From positions 1-31,848 of the IMG/VR virus record IMGVR_UViG_3300042465_005350: a DNA stretch of 31,848 nucleotides; one strand, 5' to 3'. Below, one piece after another: positions 7,192 through 14,670 of the stretch; the first letter of the stretch is position 1, and every line of letters starts with the position of its first letter. The notes below the pieces were generated by a model. The model saw only the letters and a list, made by a program, of their open reading frames with translations, did not search any database and was not told the DNA's origin. A program made the position numbers and the translations under genes. The stretch is from a virus.

Positions 7192-8273
7192 ATAAAATAA
7201 AAAATATTACCAAAAAAGGGCTGCGGATTATATCCGTGGCCCTTCTTTCATTCTCACCGATTTTCTTTGTGTCTCCAGCCAGCGCAGAGGAAATAGTCGA
7301 ACCTCAAATTGTAACCGTGATTACTCCAGGCGGAGACGATTCATCTTACATGGTTCCGCTAACCACGCCCGTAACATTTGACGGAGTTGTTTACGAATCT
7401 GTTTACGCCACAACAAACTCAGTAATTACATTCGGCTCTCCAGACGGAACTTACTGGGACTACCCAACCACACCATCTATATCGCTTTATTCTATGGACT
7501 GGGTTGTTTATCCACAGTGGCGAGTAGATGAACACATGATCATCTCAACTTCTGCTGGCGGTTTTCAAGTTGATATTTCAGCAAGACCAATTTGGTTACA
7601 AAGCGCACCAGAGCCAACAAACATAAACATCGTAGCGGCAATAAACACTGATGGCACAGTCGCAATTAGCTATTTCCTTAGTGGTCCTGATTACGCGGGC
7701 TATCCACACATTAGAACTGGTGTGCGCTTGGTAAGCGGAGAAGTTGTCACCCTTGAACAATACGGTGTCGTTCGAGTAGTAGTGCCACCTGTGCTAGAGC
7801 CAGAGCCAATTGAACCCACCCCAGAACCGACCCCAGAGCCTACTTCAGAACCAACCCCAGAACCAGTAGAGCCTACGCCCACACCAGAACCGACCCCAGA
7901 ACCCACCCCAGAACCTGAACCTACTCCAGAAAGCCCTGTAAGCCCCGTAGAGGAGATTACCCCTCCAGACATAGAATTACCTACACCCGAGCCTATTGAG
8001 CCTCCTACAGAGCTTACAGAGCCTGAAATTCTTCCCGAAGCACCAATTGAGCCTGAAAACGAGCCAATTGAAAGCTTTGAGGATGCCGTAGTTGCCGTTC
8101 AAGAAGCCATCGCAGAAACCTTCCAATTAGCATCTGAAGCAATATCACAAGCTGTCGAGGCGTTTCAAACCGCAGGTTTAGATATGACAATTGAAGAACG
8201 TAAACAGGCGCAATCAGTAGTAATACCATCCGTACTCGTTGCCCAAATAGCAACCATGACATTTAGGAAATAA
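7173..8273 (+). CDS. Secreted protein with signal peptide and Pro-Glu-Thr-rich linker
   Basis: 366 residues from a TTG that overlaps the end of the endolysin gene; the exact start is uncertain (no ATG in the frame nearby). The N terminus is Lys/Arg-rich, then a hydrophobic core and 'SPASA-EE', a clear Sec signal peptide cut near residue 38. Residues about 45-205 form a beta-rich domain ('VTFDGVVYESVYATTNSVITFGSPDG', 'YSMDWVVYPQW'). About 207-290 is a 'PEPT' repeat linker like those of cell-wall-spanning proteins, followed by a helical Ala/Glu-rich tail. Not a known lysis enzyme. It may act on or outside the host envelope during infection. Confidence 0.65.
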   Translation: MVKVRLNKIKNITKKGLRIISVALLSFSPIFFVSPASAEEIVEPQIVTVITPGGDDSSYMVPLTTPVTFDGVVYESVYATTNSVITFGSPDGTYWDYPTTPSISLYSMDWVVYPQWRVDEHMIISTSAGGFQVDISARPIWLQSAPEPTNINIVAAINTDGTVAISYFLSGPDYAGYPHIRTGVRLVSGEVVTLEQYGVVRVVVPPVLEPEPIEPTPEPTPEPTSEPTPEPVEPTPTPEPTPEPTPEPEPTPESPVSPVEEITPPDIELPTPEPIEPPTELTEPEILPEAPIEPENEPIESFEDAVVAVQEAIAETFQLASEAISQAVEAFQTAGLDMTIEERKQAQSVVIPSVLVAQIATMTFRK

Positions 8274-8274
8274 G

Positions 8275-8451
8275 ATGAAATTTGTAAAAGCTTTATTTAA
8301 AGACATGATAGACCAGGCTTGGACCGTAGTAGCTTTAGCGATTGGTTACATTGTTCTAGAGGGAACAGCAAGAGAATTGACTGGCTGGCTGATTATTGGC
8401 ACACTTTGTTTTTGGGCACTTACCTTCCCACTAAGATACGACAAAGACTAA
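8275..8451 (+). CDS. Small two-helix membrane protein of the lysis region (58 aa)
   Basis: 58 residues, ATG at 8275, one base after the preceding stop. A basic N terminus (MKFVKALFKD) is followed by two hydrophobic segments, about 16-29 ('WTVVALAIGYIVLE') and 37-52 ('GWLIIGTLCFWALTFP'), then 'RYDKD'. Size, topology and position between endolysin and holin fit a holin partner or second holin, but there is no family signature. Confidence 0.6.
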   Translation: MKFVKALFKDMIDQAWTVVALAIGYIVLEGTARELTGWLIIGTLCFWALTFPLRYDKD

Positions 8452-8456
8452 TAAGG

Positions 8457-8462
8457 TATAAT
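8457..8462 (+). promoter_or_regulatory. -10 box (TATAAT) upstream of the holin gene
   Basis: Perfect TATAAT. The expected start lies near 8469, giving a leader of about 25 nt with a GGAAG ribosome-binding site (8486-8490) before the ATG at 8494. Unlike the other TATAAT boxes, this one would give a transcript with a leader. No -35 consensus is visible. Confidence 0.45.
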
Positions 8463-8493
8463 AGAAAAGAATAATGGGCGAGATTGGAAGAAA

Positions 8494-8751
8494 ATGCTAT
8501 TCGACATTATTCGTAGAACTATTGCTGTTGTTATTCTTAACATCACTGGAGCCTTTGTTGGCGGTTCCGTAATTGGAATTGAAGTTTGGCAGGCTGCTGT
8601 TATGGCTGCTGTTGCTGGAATCATGGGTGTTGCACAAGAACTGTCACGCTCTTACCTATCTGACGGCCAGATTGACATAAATGAAATCAACGCCGCATTC
8701 GGAAAAGCTGCTGGTAAGCCAGCTACTCCTACCGAGGACCCCAAAGGCTAG
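8494..8751 (+). CDS. Putative holin (85 aa, two membrane segments)
   Basis: 85 residues with two hydrophobic helices, about 8-30 ('TIAVVILNITGAFVGGSVIGI') and 32-48 ('WQAAVMAAVAGIMGVAQEL'), and a charged C-terminal tail ending 'PATPTEDPKG'. This is the usual holin layout in actinobacteriophage lysis cassettes, where the holin lies downstream of the endolysin. It would form membrane lesions that release or activate the endolysin. The ATG has a GGAAG ribosome-binding site 3-4 nt upstream. The next gene starts 3 nt after its stop. Confidence 0.7.
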   Translation: MLFDIIRRTIAVVILNITGAFVGGSVIGIEVWQAAVMAAVAGIMGVAQELSRSYLSDGQIDINEINAAFGKAAGKPATPTEDPKG

Positions 8752-8754
8752 TAA

Positions 8755-9024
8755 TTGGAAAATTACACAGAAATTCTAGTAGCTATTGGTCGGATCGAGG
8801 AAGGTATCAAGTCAGTGCGTAATTCAATTGAGCGTTTGGAAAAGAAATCGGATGCCCAAGATGCACAAATTAGTGAAATAAAAGATGAGATGCAAGGTCT
8901 TGAGCTAGATGTTCAGAAGCTAGAAACTCAGCGTAGTCAGACAAAAGAAAATATGGCTTTATTGTTTGCAATAGTTGCACTTATTGCAACAATAATCAAC
9001 ATACTTTCCGCCACAGCAATTTAG
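8755..9024 (+). CDS. XhlA-like coiled-coil membrane protein of the lysis cassette
   Basis: 89 residues from a TTG 3 nt after the holin stop. Residues about 8-65 form a charged coiled coil ('IERLEKKSDAQDAQISEIKDEM'-type heptads), and residues about 66-86 are a single membrane helix ('MALLFAIVALIATIINILSA'). This is the layout of XhlA/haemolysin-type proteins that cooperate with holins. It is the last gene before the terminator at 9036. Function as a holin accessory is inferred from architecture and position. Confidence 0.65.
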   Translation: MENYTEILVAIGRIEEGIKSVRNSIERLEKKSDAQDAQISEIKDEMQGLELDVQKLETQRSQTKENMALLFAIVALIATIINILSATAI

Positions 9025-9035
9025 CAATAAAAATA

Positions 9036-9070
9036 AAAATCCCCTTAGCTTGCTAGGGGGATTTTCTTTT
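9036..9070. terminator. Bidirectional intrinsic terminator between convergent genes
   Basis: A 13-bp hairpin (arms 9036-9048 and 9053-9065, one T-G pair, loop CTTG) starts with AAAAT and ends with ATTTT followed by CTTTT, so both strands have a U-tract after the stem. It lies between the last rightward lysis gene (stop 9024) and the last leftward gene (stop 9069). Confidence 0.9.
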
Positions 9071-9266
9071 AGTCTAGGTTAATATCTAAAGTTGTATTTT
9101 TGTCATTAGAATAAAAGCCGTCTCCCTTAAATACAACCGCTGGGGCGGTAAAGACTCTTCTCAGTTCTTTTTTGCATTCAGGGCACACGGTTAATCCAGG
9201 CTCTGTGATTCTTCTTAGCTGAGTGTGTTTGTGCCCATCTTGGCACTTGTAATCATAAATCGGCAT
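9069..9266 (-). CDS. FmdB-type zinc-ribbon protein (65 aa)
   Basis: The start is set at 'MPIYDYKC', the standard FmdB beginning; two extra in-frame ATGs directly before it (to 9272) are less likely. Zinc ligands would be C8, a His at 12 or 14, C28 and C31 ('CPEC'); the usual first CxxC is replaced by Cys plus His. Residues about 36-49 ('LRRVFTAPAVVFKGDGFYS') match the family's C-terminal part. FmdB proteins are putative regulators of unknown partner. It is the last gene of the leftward run and ends at the bidirectional terminator. Confidence 0.75.
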   Translation of the reverse strand: MPIYDYKCQDGHKHTQLRRITEPGLTVCPECKKELRRVFTAPAVVFKGDGFYSNDKNTTLDINLD

Positions 9267-9603
9267 CATCATCTCTTTCTTCCATCTTTAGTCTATCTTC
9301 AAAGTTTAAGTGGTAGTCGGTACACACAATACAGTTCTTTGACGGGCAAGCTCTGTCGCAGTGCAGGCAGAAAAAAGAATTATGCTCTAGCCCAATCACT
9401 TGAGTATCACAAGTGCATACAAGAGAGAATACTATCTCTGCGCCCTTTTCGTCGTAGACAGAGTAGCTTAGCGGAGAACCTGCTTGTCCTGAAAACGATC
9501 TGTCTTCGTCACTACCCAGCTGTTCATCCCATGCTTCGGCTTGTGACCCGTCGCTTCCACGAAATAGTGACTCCCACCATCCATCGTTGGATTCTGAACC
9601 CAT
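9253..9603 (-). CDS. Putative cysteine-rich zinc-binding protein overlapping its neighbour
   Basis: 116 residues if started at the ATG at 9603; another ATG lies at 9618. The C-terminal half has a convincing metal-binding pattern, 'VCTC...FFCLHCDRACPSKNCIVC', then an acidic tail ('KMEERDDDADL'). The first ~45 residues overlap the 3' end of the metallophosphoesterase gene in another frame. No ATG, GTG or TTG lies in the non-overlapping part before the Cys cluster except a GTG inside it, so either a long overlap or a non-standard start is needed. It also overlaps the FmdB gene start by 14 nt. Confidence 0.45.
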   Translation of the reverse strand: MGSESNDGWWESLFRGSDGSQAEAWDEQLGSDEDRSFSGQAGSPLSYSVYDEKGAEIVFSLVCTCDTQVIGLEHNSFFCLHCDRACPSKNCIVCTDYHLNFEDRLKMEERDDDADL

Positions 9604-10778
9604 AATGTTGCCCCCCAATCCTCTAACGCATCATGGTGGAAATGGTGGGTGACCAGCACATCCGCCGAACCTACAGCATGTCTATTGGCAGCCATTGTCT
9701 TGAACCAACCAAATACTTTATTACGAACTCCGGTTCCGCCACCCTTTCCGTAGACATCACCATGAGTTATTCCATAGACCCAACCTTGAATCTTAGTTGT
9801 AAGCGATACTTCTTTTTCTGCTATCTCAAACTTAACGTGCTTCATGTTTGGGTCGTTCTTAATTCCGACCTCAGCCATCTCAAATACTAAGAGGTCATCA
9901 TTGTCACCAATAGTAGTTCGTGAACCACCTATGCGGTTTTCTCCGTGGTTTCCTGGGACTGCGACTATCTTGACTTTATCAAAAAGAGGGGCAAGAGTGT
10001 AGATACCTTTAAGTATTGTTGCAACTGTTAATCTAATCTGGTCTCTTCTGTGACCAACAATCTCGTATGACTGGTTTGGGTAGATTACACAACCCTCAAT
10101 CATGTCACCGCCACCGATGATAACTAACTCATCAATCCTTCTACCAGTTGAGCGAAGGTCAACTATTCTCTGAAGAGCTGACTCCATGGCGGAATCAAAT
10201 CTATCTACAAAACCTTGTATGCCTCCGCCTTCAGCTTTCATTACTTGCCAGTCAGCCCAGTCAAGCACAAAGCTAGAGTCCAATCCATTAGCGGTATTAA
10301 TACCTTTTGGCTTGCTTTTAATTCCAAGTTCTTTAATTAAAGCAATTGGGTCTACTTCATCTTTGACAGTTGCGCTTTTCTTTAGCACACCGAAGGCGTA
10401 AGAATGCTTCCAAAGTTTCTTGCCTTCATCCCTGTCGTAATACTCACTGTGGCGCTCTCGCAAGATACCAGTTATTTCAACCTTGCTTGGGTCGTGACCG
10501 AACAACTTTAGAATTGCATCATGGCTCATGCCAGACAAATCTGATTCAAGTTGACCAGTATTAAAAACTCCCTTTTCTCCAGCCCATTCTAATGATTGCA
10601 TATTATCTCCCATTTGTTGTGAGCCAGAAATGCCAGAGCACTCTAACTTGTGATTGTTTACAAGGCTCTTACTTATATTGAGCTCTTTCGCAACAAAGCG
10701 ACTTGGCTTAGTTGCCAACATGGTTTCAATTTCTACACTCGGTAGAAGCTGACATAGCTTACAGTTTTTTCTACTCAT
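9468..10778 (-). CDS. Calcineurin-like metallophosphoesterase with N-terminal HTH
   Basis: 436 residues. The N terminus has 'CKLC' and a helix-turn-helix-like stretch ('RFVAKELNISKSLVNNH', about 27-43). The phosphoesterase core shows 'ELVIIGGGDMIEG', 'IVAVPGNHGENR', 'GITHGDVYG' and 'VLVTHHFHHD', the D/N/H metal-binding motifs of this superfamily. Phage members are usually placed with replication and recombination genes and may act as nucleases or phosphodiesterases; the substrate here is unknown. It overlaps the upstream gene by 8 nt. Confidence 0.8.
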   Translation of the reverse strand: MSRKNCKLCQLLPSVEIETMLATKPSRFVAKELNISKSLVNNHKLECSGISGSQQMGDNMQSLEWAGEKGVFNTGQLESDLSGMSHDAILKLFGHDPSKVEITGILRERHSEYYDRDEGKKLWKHSYAFGVLKKSATVKDEVDPIALIKELGIKSKPKGINTANGLDSSFVLDWADWQVMKAEGGGIQGFVDRFDSAMESALQRIVDLRSTGRRIDELVIIGGGDMIEGCVIYPNQSYEIVGHRRDQIRLTVATILKGIYTLAPLFDKVKIVAVPGNHGENRIGGSRTTIGDNDDLLVFEMAEVGIKNDPNMKHVKFEIAEKEVSLTTKIQGWVYGITHGDVYGKGGGTGVRNKVFGWFKTMAANRHAVGSADVLVTHHFHHDALEDWGATLWVQNPTMDGGSHYFVEATGHKPKHGMNSWVVTKTDRFQDKQVLR

Positions 10779-11454
10779 TCTCTAAGTCTATGCCATTTAC
10801 CCAAGTTCGTCCAGCATCGCCACCCCATGCGTCCCAAGCAACACGGCCAGGACTTGGATATCCAGTCTCACCAGCAAAAAAGCCTTTTGCTCTACGATCT
10901 ACGGTGTGCCGAGCAAAGTATGAACGCATACGACCTACAACTGCCCTAGAGACCTGCTCACCAGACGCTAGCTGAGAGGCTCTGCGCCGTCCTACGTCGG
11001 TGAATCCGCCACCAGCCTTGCCATCTGCTATCCAGCCTAAAGCCCTCTTAGCGGCGCTTTGAACGCCCTGTGGAGGGTTGTATGGGCCTTTAGCCTCTTT
11101 CTTGACCTTAATTGTCTCTCCAACGTTTACAATTCCTGGTGGAATTGCTGCAAATCTACAAGCGCCATCCTCTTCAATTTCCTGTTCGATAGCGCTACAT
11201 TGAATTCCAGTCTCAGTCATAGCGTGGAATACACAGTTCCCGCATTTTACTCCAATAGCAAGATTACGGTTATTTTCTGCGTTATCGTAGCCAGCGTTTA
11301 TCGAGCTACCCTCAGACTGAAACTTTCCAAACTGTTGAACAATGGCAAGCATGGCATCAACTAAAGCCTTTTCATCGCCACTTACTTGCTGATACAGCGA
11401 ATTAGTAACTTCCTTAACCTTTTTAAAGGTTCTTTTTCTAGCCCTTGAAGACAT
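10771..11454 (-). CDS. Conserved phage protein with Cys4 cluster and 'YPSPGRVAW-WGGD' domain
   Basis: 227 residues. A basic N terminus and helical segment are followed by four cysteines in a metal-binding layout (C71-x2-C74-x11-C86-x12-C99, 'VKCGNC...ACRF'). The C-terminal third has 'PPQGVQSAAKRALGW', 'VGRMRSYFARHTVDRRA' and 'GYPSPGRVAWDAWGGDAG'. This last module recurs in many phage proteins, sometimes fused to prohead proteases or portal-region proteins, but its biochemical role is not settled. Ribosome-binding site GAGGTAAAG precedes the ATG. It lies between the RuvC-like and phosphoesterase genes. Confidence 0.6.
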   Translation of the reverse strand: MSSRARKRTFKKVKEVTNSLYQQVSGDEKALVDAMLAIVQQFGKFQSEGSSINAGYDNAENNRNLAIGVKCGNCVFHAMTETGIQCSAIEQEIEEDGACRFAAIPPGIVNVGETIKVKKEAKGPYNPPQGVQSAAKRALGWIADGKAGGGFTDVGRRRASQLASGEQVSRAVVGRMRSYFARHTVDRRAKGFFAGETGYPSPGRVAWDAWGGDAGRTWVNGIDLENE

Positions 11455-11468
11455 CTTTACCTCGTTTC

Positions 11469-11927
11469 TTACTCATCTATTCTATCAGGCCATCCAAGCT
11501 TATAGGTTGGCTCGTGCTTTTCTACTATTCTTAGGTAGGCTATTGCGTGTCTCACAGCATCTCTAGCGTGTTGCTGGCCAACTAGGTAAAAACCAAGCCT
11601 CTTCAATGCGTCATTGTCACAGTAAGCCTTGTAGGTTGGTCTTTGATACACAATCTCCTGCTTGCGACTAAGTGCTTCAAGTGCGCCCATAACATAGCAT
11701 GGCTCGAGGTTTACTCCCGGAACCCCTTGGCGCAGGGTAAACGACTCGCAAACCAAAGTCGAACCTAATGCCATATCTAAGCCACCACCGCGCCACCAAT
11801 CTATAAATCCTTGGTGACCACCCTTAATTTCTCCAGAGTCGATCATCATTGGAATCTCGTTTTTAGGATAAACAATAAATGCGTAACCAGTGGTTCCGCC
11901 TGGGTCGAATGATAATATTTGCTTCAT
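11469..11927 (-). CDS. RuvC-like Holliday junction resolvase (RNase H fold)
   Basis: 152 residues. 'ILSFDPGGTTGYAF' gives the first catalytic Asp (D8) in the classic RNase H-fold strand, 'TLVCESF' gives the Glu (E61), and 'HARDAVRHAIAYL' gives the C-terminal Asp (D123) with a following His. This is the pattern of phage RuvC-type junction resolvases that process branched replication or recombination intermediates before packaging. The ATG overlaps the stop of the preceding 51-aa gene (ATGA) and has an AGGATTAG ribosome-binding site inside that gene. Confidence 0.8.
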   Translation of the reverse strand: MKQILSFDPGGTTGYAFIVYPKNEIPMMIDSGEIKGGHQGFIDWWRGGGLDMALGSTLVCESFTLRQGVPGVNLEPCYVMGALEALSRKQEIVYQRPTYKAYCDNDALKRLGFYLVGQQHARDAVRHAIAYLRIVEKHEPTYKLGWPDRIDE

Positions 11928-12079
11928 TTTCTAATCCTAGCTTTATGTTGTATGTGTTGAAAACACAGGACAGCGAGTGGATAGCGGTTGCCAGATTGGT
12001 ATTTTACGGCGTGGTAAATCAAAGCCTCTTCGTTTTTTACGACATCATGAAACTTAGCTTTTCTTGAGAACAAATCCAT
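11924..12079 (-). CDS. Small basic protein coupled to RuvC-like gene (51 aa)
   Basis: 51 residues ('MDLFSRKAKFHDVV' to 'HKARIRK'). Its ATG overlaps the stop of the HTH gene (TAATG) and its TGA overlaps the ATG of the RuvC-like gene (ATGA), so both junctions suggest coupled translation. It fills what would otherwise be a 150-nt gap in a run with almost no gaps. The protein is basic with several aromatic and His residues. No family is recognised. Confidence 0.65.
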   Translation of the reverse strand: MDLFSRKAKFHDVVKNEEALIYHAVKYQSGNRYPLAVLCFQHIQHKARIRK

Positions 12080-12465
12080 TACAGCCTTGCTTTCTTACTT
12101 ATAGAAGATTGATTTATTCCGGTCAACCTAGACAGTGTGTTTTGGGAAGTTCCTGCCAAAAGTATTCTTTTAACAATTCTATAGTCAACCGAGTTACGCT
12201 CTTTGTCAGATAAGCACTCAGCAATGTCTTCTAAGCTCTTAGGGTTTAACCTGCCACCCACTCTTGGCCTTACAGCTAAGTATTTACACAGGGTTGTGTT
12301 GGATATCTTGCCACCAACTATGTTGCTAATCTGTCTAATTGATAAAGCGCCAAACTCATCGAGCTCTCGGATTAGCTCAAACGCCATAGTCTTAGTTATT
12401 GACTCGGCGTTGTCTCTTAGCCAGATAGCTTGACTCAGCAACCTGTGCTTATCTTGCTGATTCAC
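12079..12465 (-). CDS. Helix-turn-helix DNA-binding protein (128 aa)
   Basis: 128 residues from a GTG that overlaps the primase stop (TAGTG). Two HTH-like segments are visible: 'LSIRQISNIVGGKISNTTLCKYL' (about 41-63) and 'TSQNTLSRLTGINQSSISKKARL' at the very C terminus. The two similar units suggest a tandem-HTH protein that binds DNA. Position after the primase-helicase suggests a replication or regulatory role, but no specific family can be named. Confidence 0.6.
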   Translation of the reverse strand: MNQQDKHRLLSQAIWLRDNAESITKTMAFELIRELDEFGALSIRQISNIVGGKISNTTLCKYLAVRPRVGGRLNPKSLEDIAECLSDKERNSVDYRIVKRILLAGTSQNTLSRLTGINQSSISKKARL

Positions 12466-14663
12466 TAGATGTTTACCTCAAGATACATTTTTCCAGACTC
12501 GCTAGAAACTCCAAGTCTCCCTTGGGACTTCAGGGCATCAAGCATTTCATCAAACTCACGCTTGCGCTTGTTTGCAAATCTCTTGTATACATCTTCGTAG
12601 CGCATTCTGCCACCCTTAGAAGCAATCATGCTTTCTACTTGGTCAACTTCCCGTTGCCACTCAGAAGCAGAGATTGCACCAGCCATGCGAACTAGGTTGC
12701 GGAACCAGTCTTCGGAATAGTGAATAGCAATAAGCATGTGCCTTAGCTCCACCTCATCAGACTTGTCATACATAGCAATCAAGATTGCACACTTCCAGAT
12801 TGACAAGGCTAGTCGCTGACGGCTTGGCTCAATAGATTCCTCGTGGTCGTGACCGTTGGTGTACTCACCCATCTCCCATTTAAACTTATTAAATCTTTCT
12901 AGTGCTTCATCAGTTAGGCGAATCGGTCTAGGGAAAGGCGCACCCTTCTTCTGCCAGTAAAGGTAAGCGTCGTAAAGTGATCGCACGATGTTATCCATCT
13001 CATCATCTCGGGACCTTACTTCCACTTCATCAGCTTGTCTGATTGCTTCGCTCTCAAAAGTTCTGTCTGGTGCATCAGCAATTACATAGATAAACCTAGC
13101 CAAGAAACCAGACCGGAAATATTCGGTGGTCAGAACATCAGCAGTCTTGCTGGTAATACCCATTAGGTACATCAAGAAGTTAGTCTCGGCTCTCTCAGAC
13201 TGCATTCCCTTGCCAGGACTAGAGCCTCCAGTGGAGCGCACAATAACAGGAACGTGACCGTCATAAAGCTCTGTGAACCGCTCTGCAGCAGTTGCCATGT
13301 AGGTCTTATTAATAAAGTCCTTAAACATACCTTGAACCTCATCACGATGAAACAGCGAAGTCTGCTTATCCCTAACAGAAAGTAGCTTGACCAAACCTTC
13401 TGCAGTCACATCAGAACCAACGTCAATTTGATACCCAGCAAACTTTTCATACTCACGAACAATCCTGAGCATTAGTTGACGTGAGGTTGACTTACGGCTT
13501 CTGGTTGTTTCACCAAGAATCATGAACCAAAGGTTTAGGCCCATCTTGCCATACTTAGGAACAGCGTGACCAGTGTCAGAGAAGCAAGAAGAAAGAATTG
13601 TAAACGCACCAGCAATCTGATACTCAACAGCCGCATCAGTTTTCTTCTGAGACCAATCTACATATCTATCTACAAAGGTCTTGTTGGTTGCTACTACTCC
13701 ACGCTCATCTTCGGTTAGGAAATCGACAGGCTTTTCGGTCCTTTTGTCAATCTCATCTAGTACATACTCTGGCGTTGCGGTAGTTCCAAAAGACTGACTA
13801 GCCCTAAGAATCTCTCTCCACAGGTCACCATCAGCGTCTAAGCGCTTCGGTCTTAGTGGCGAGTGATACTTGTTACACTTTGCGTGTTTAGCTATTACAA
13901 ATACTTCCTCGGGGCTAAAGCCAAGTCTGAACATCTCCATCTCGAGCTTCCACAGCCTCTTAGACCAATCGGCATTTACTGGTGGCTCATCCATATACAA
14001 TGTTGCAATTTCTGAGTTGGCTGGAATCTTAGAAAGAATAGTCACGATATCTGCCGACTGAGCTGGCATTGGAACTAAGCTAACTTCGCTTATTGCTTCA
14101 ATCTCAGTTTTGCCGTAAGTCTGTTCCATCTCTTCTAGGGTATAAATTTCACCAGAAGTGCTACCGATAACTGTGTAAGATTCATTTTCATACTTGGTGT
14201 TACGTGTCCCAGGAACTCTAAGTAGCTTGGTTGGATTCCAACCAGATAGATCGCAGCCATCGTTTTTGTGTGCGTAAGCAACCTTTTTTGACATGGTTGC
14301 GATTATGTGTGGCTCGTGGGCCTTCTCCAACATCCAGTAGCAGTGCCAGCGGTTCGGGGATGTCTGCACTGAGATAGAAGGTTTTATTAAAAACTTCTCT
14401 GGTGGGCAAGCGTCTGCATCGGCATAAACGACAGCGACTTCTTTTGCGTTCTCGCGGATTCTACGCTGTTCATGGAAAAGGATTGGTGAGAAGTAAACAT
14501 CTTCGTTTACAAACTTCTCAACATAATCAACTATTAAGTCAAGCTCGGCTGGGTAGTTGAAAAACTTTTGGACAGTCGGATTCTTTCGTGCATCCATCGT
14601 AACGATAGTTGCGTAGCCAGCCCCTTCTCCAAAGACCGACTCAAAGAACACTCTCGAATCCAT
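12465..14663 (-). CDS. Primase-helicase (AEP-type primase fused to P-loop ATPase)
   Basis: 732 residues. The N-terminal ~200 residues look like an archaeo-eukaryotic-type primase: 'VVYADADA' provides D82-x-D84, 'SPNRWHCYW' the His (H107), and 'NPTKLLRVPGTRN' a later conserved block. The middle part has a P-loop-like 'LGETTRSRKST' (about 383-393) and 'SLFHRDEVQG' (D441, E442) as Walker B, as in actinophage DUF3987-like helicase proteins. The last ~65 residues resemble a winged helix. It would prime and unwind at the replication fork. ATG preceded by AAAGG (14671-14675); a structured leader lies just upstream. Confidence 0.8.
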   Translation of the reverse strand: MDSRVFFESVFGEGAGYATIVTMDARKNPTVQKFFNYPAELDLIVDYVEKFVNEDVYFSPILFHEQRRIRENAKEVAVVYADADACPPEKFLIKPSISVQTSPNRWHCYWMLEKAHEPHIIATMSKKVAYAHKNDGCDLSGWNPTKLLRVPGTRNTKYENESYTVIGSTSGEIYTLEEMEQTYGKTEIEAISEVSLVPMPAQSADIVTILSKIPANSEIATLYMDEPPVNADWSKRLWKLEMEMFRLGFSPEEVFVIAKHAKCNKYHSPLRPKRLDADGDLWREILRASQSFGTTATPEYVLDEIDKRTEKPVDFLTEDERGVVATNKTFVDRYVDWSQKKTDAAVEYQIAGAFTILSSCFSDTGHAVPKYGKMGLNLWFMILGETTRSRKSTSRQLMLRIVREYEKFAGYQIDVGSDVTAEGLVKLLSVRDKQTSLFHRDEVQGMFKDFINKTYMATAAERFTELYDGHVPVIVRSTGGSSPGKGMQSERAETNFLMYLMGITSKTADVLTTEYFRSGFLARFIYVIADAPDRTFESEAIRQADEVEVRSRDDEMDNIVRSLYDAYLYWQKKGAPFPRPIRLTDEALERFNKFKWEMGEYTNGHDHEESIEPSRQRLALSIWKCAILIAMYDKSDEVELRHMLIAIHYSEDWFRNLVRMAGAISASEWQREVDQVESMIASKGGRMRYEDVYKRFANKRKREFDEMLDALKSQGRLGVSSESGKMYLEVNI

Positions 14664-14670
14664 TTACATA

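Noticed and set aside
8474-8572. Short frame starting at the ATG just after the TATAAT at 8457
   Set aside because: 32 residues overlapping the holin gene in another frame, and the spacing from the -10 box is 11 nt, not the 6 nt of the leaderless starts; the holin start at 8494 has a ribosome-binding site.
9225-11364. Several + strand frames opposite the phosphoesterase and neighbouring genes
   Set aside because: No ribosome-binding sites or domains, and they lie opposite well-supported - strand genes.
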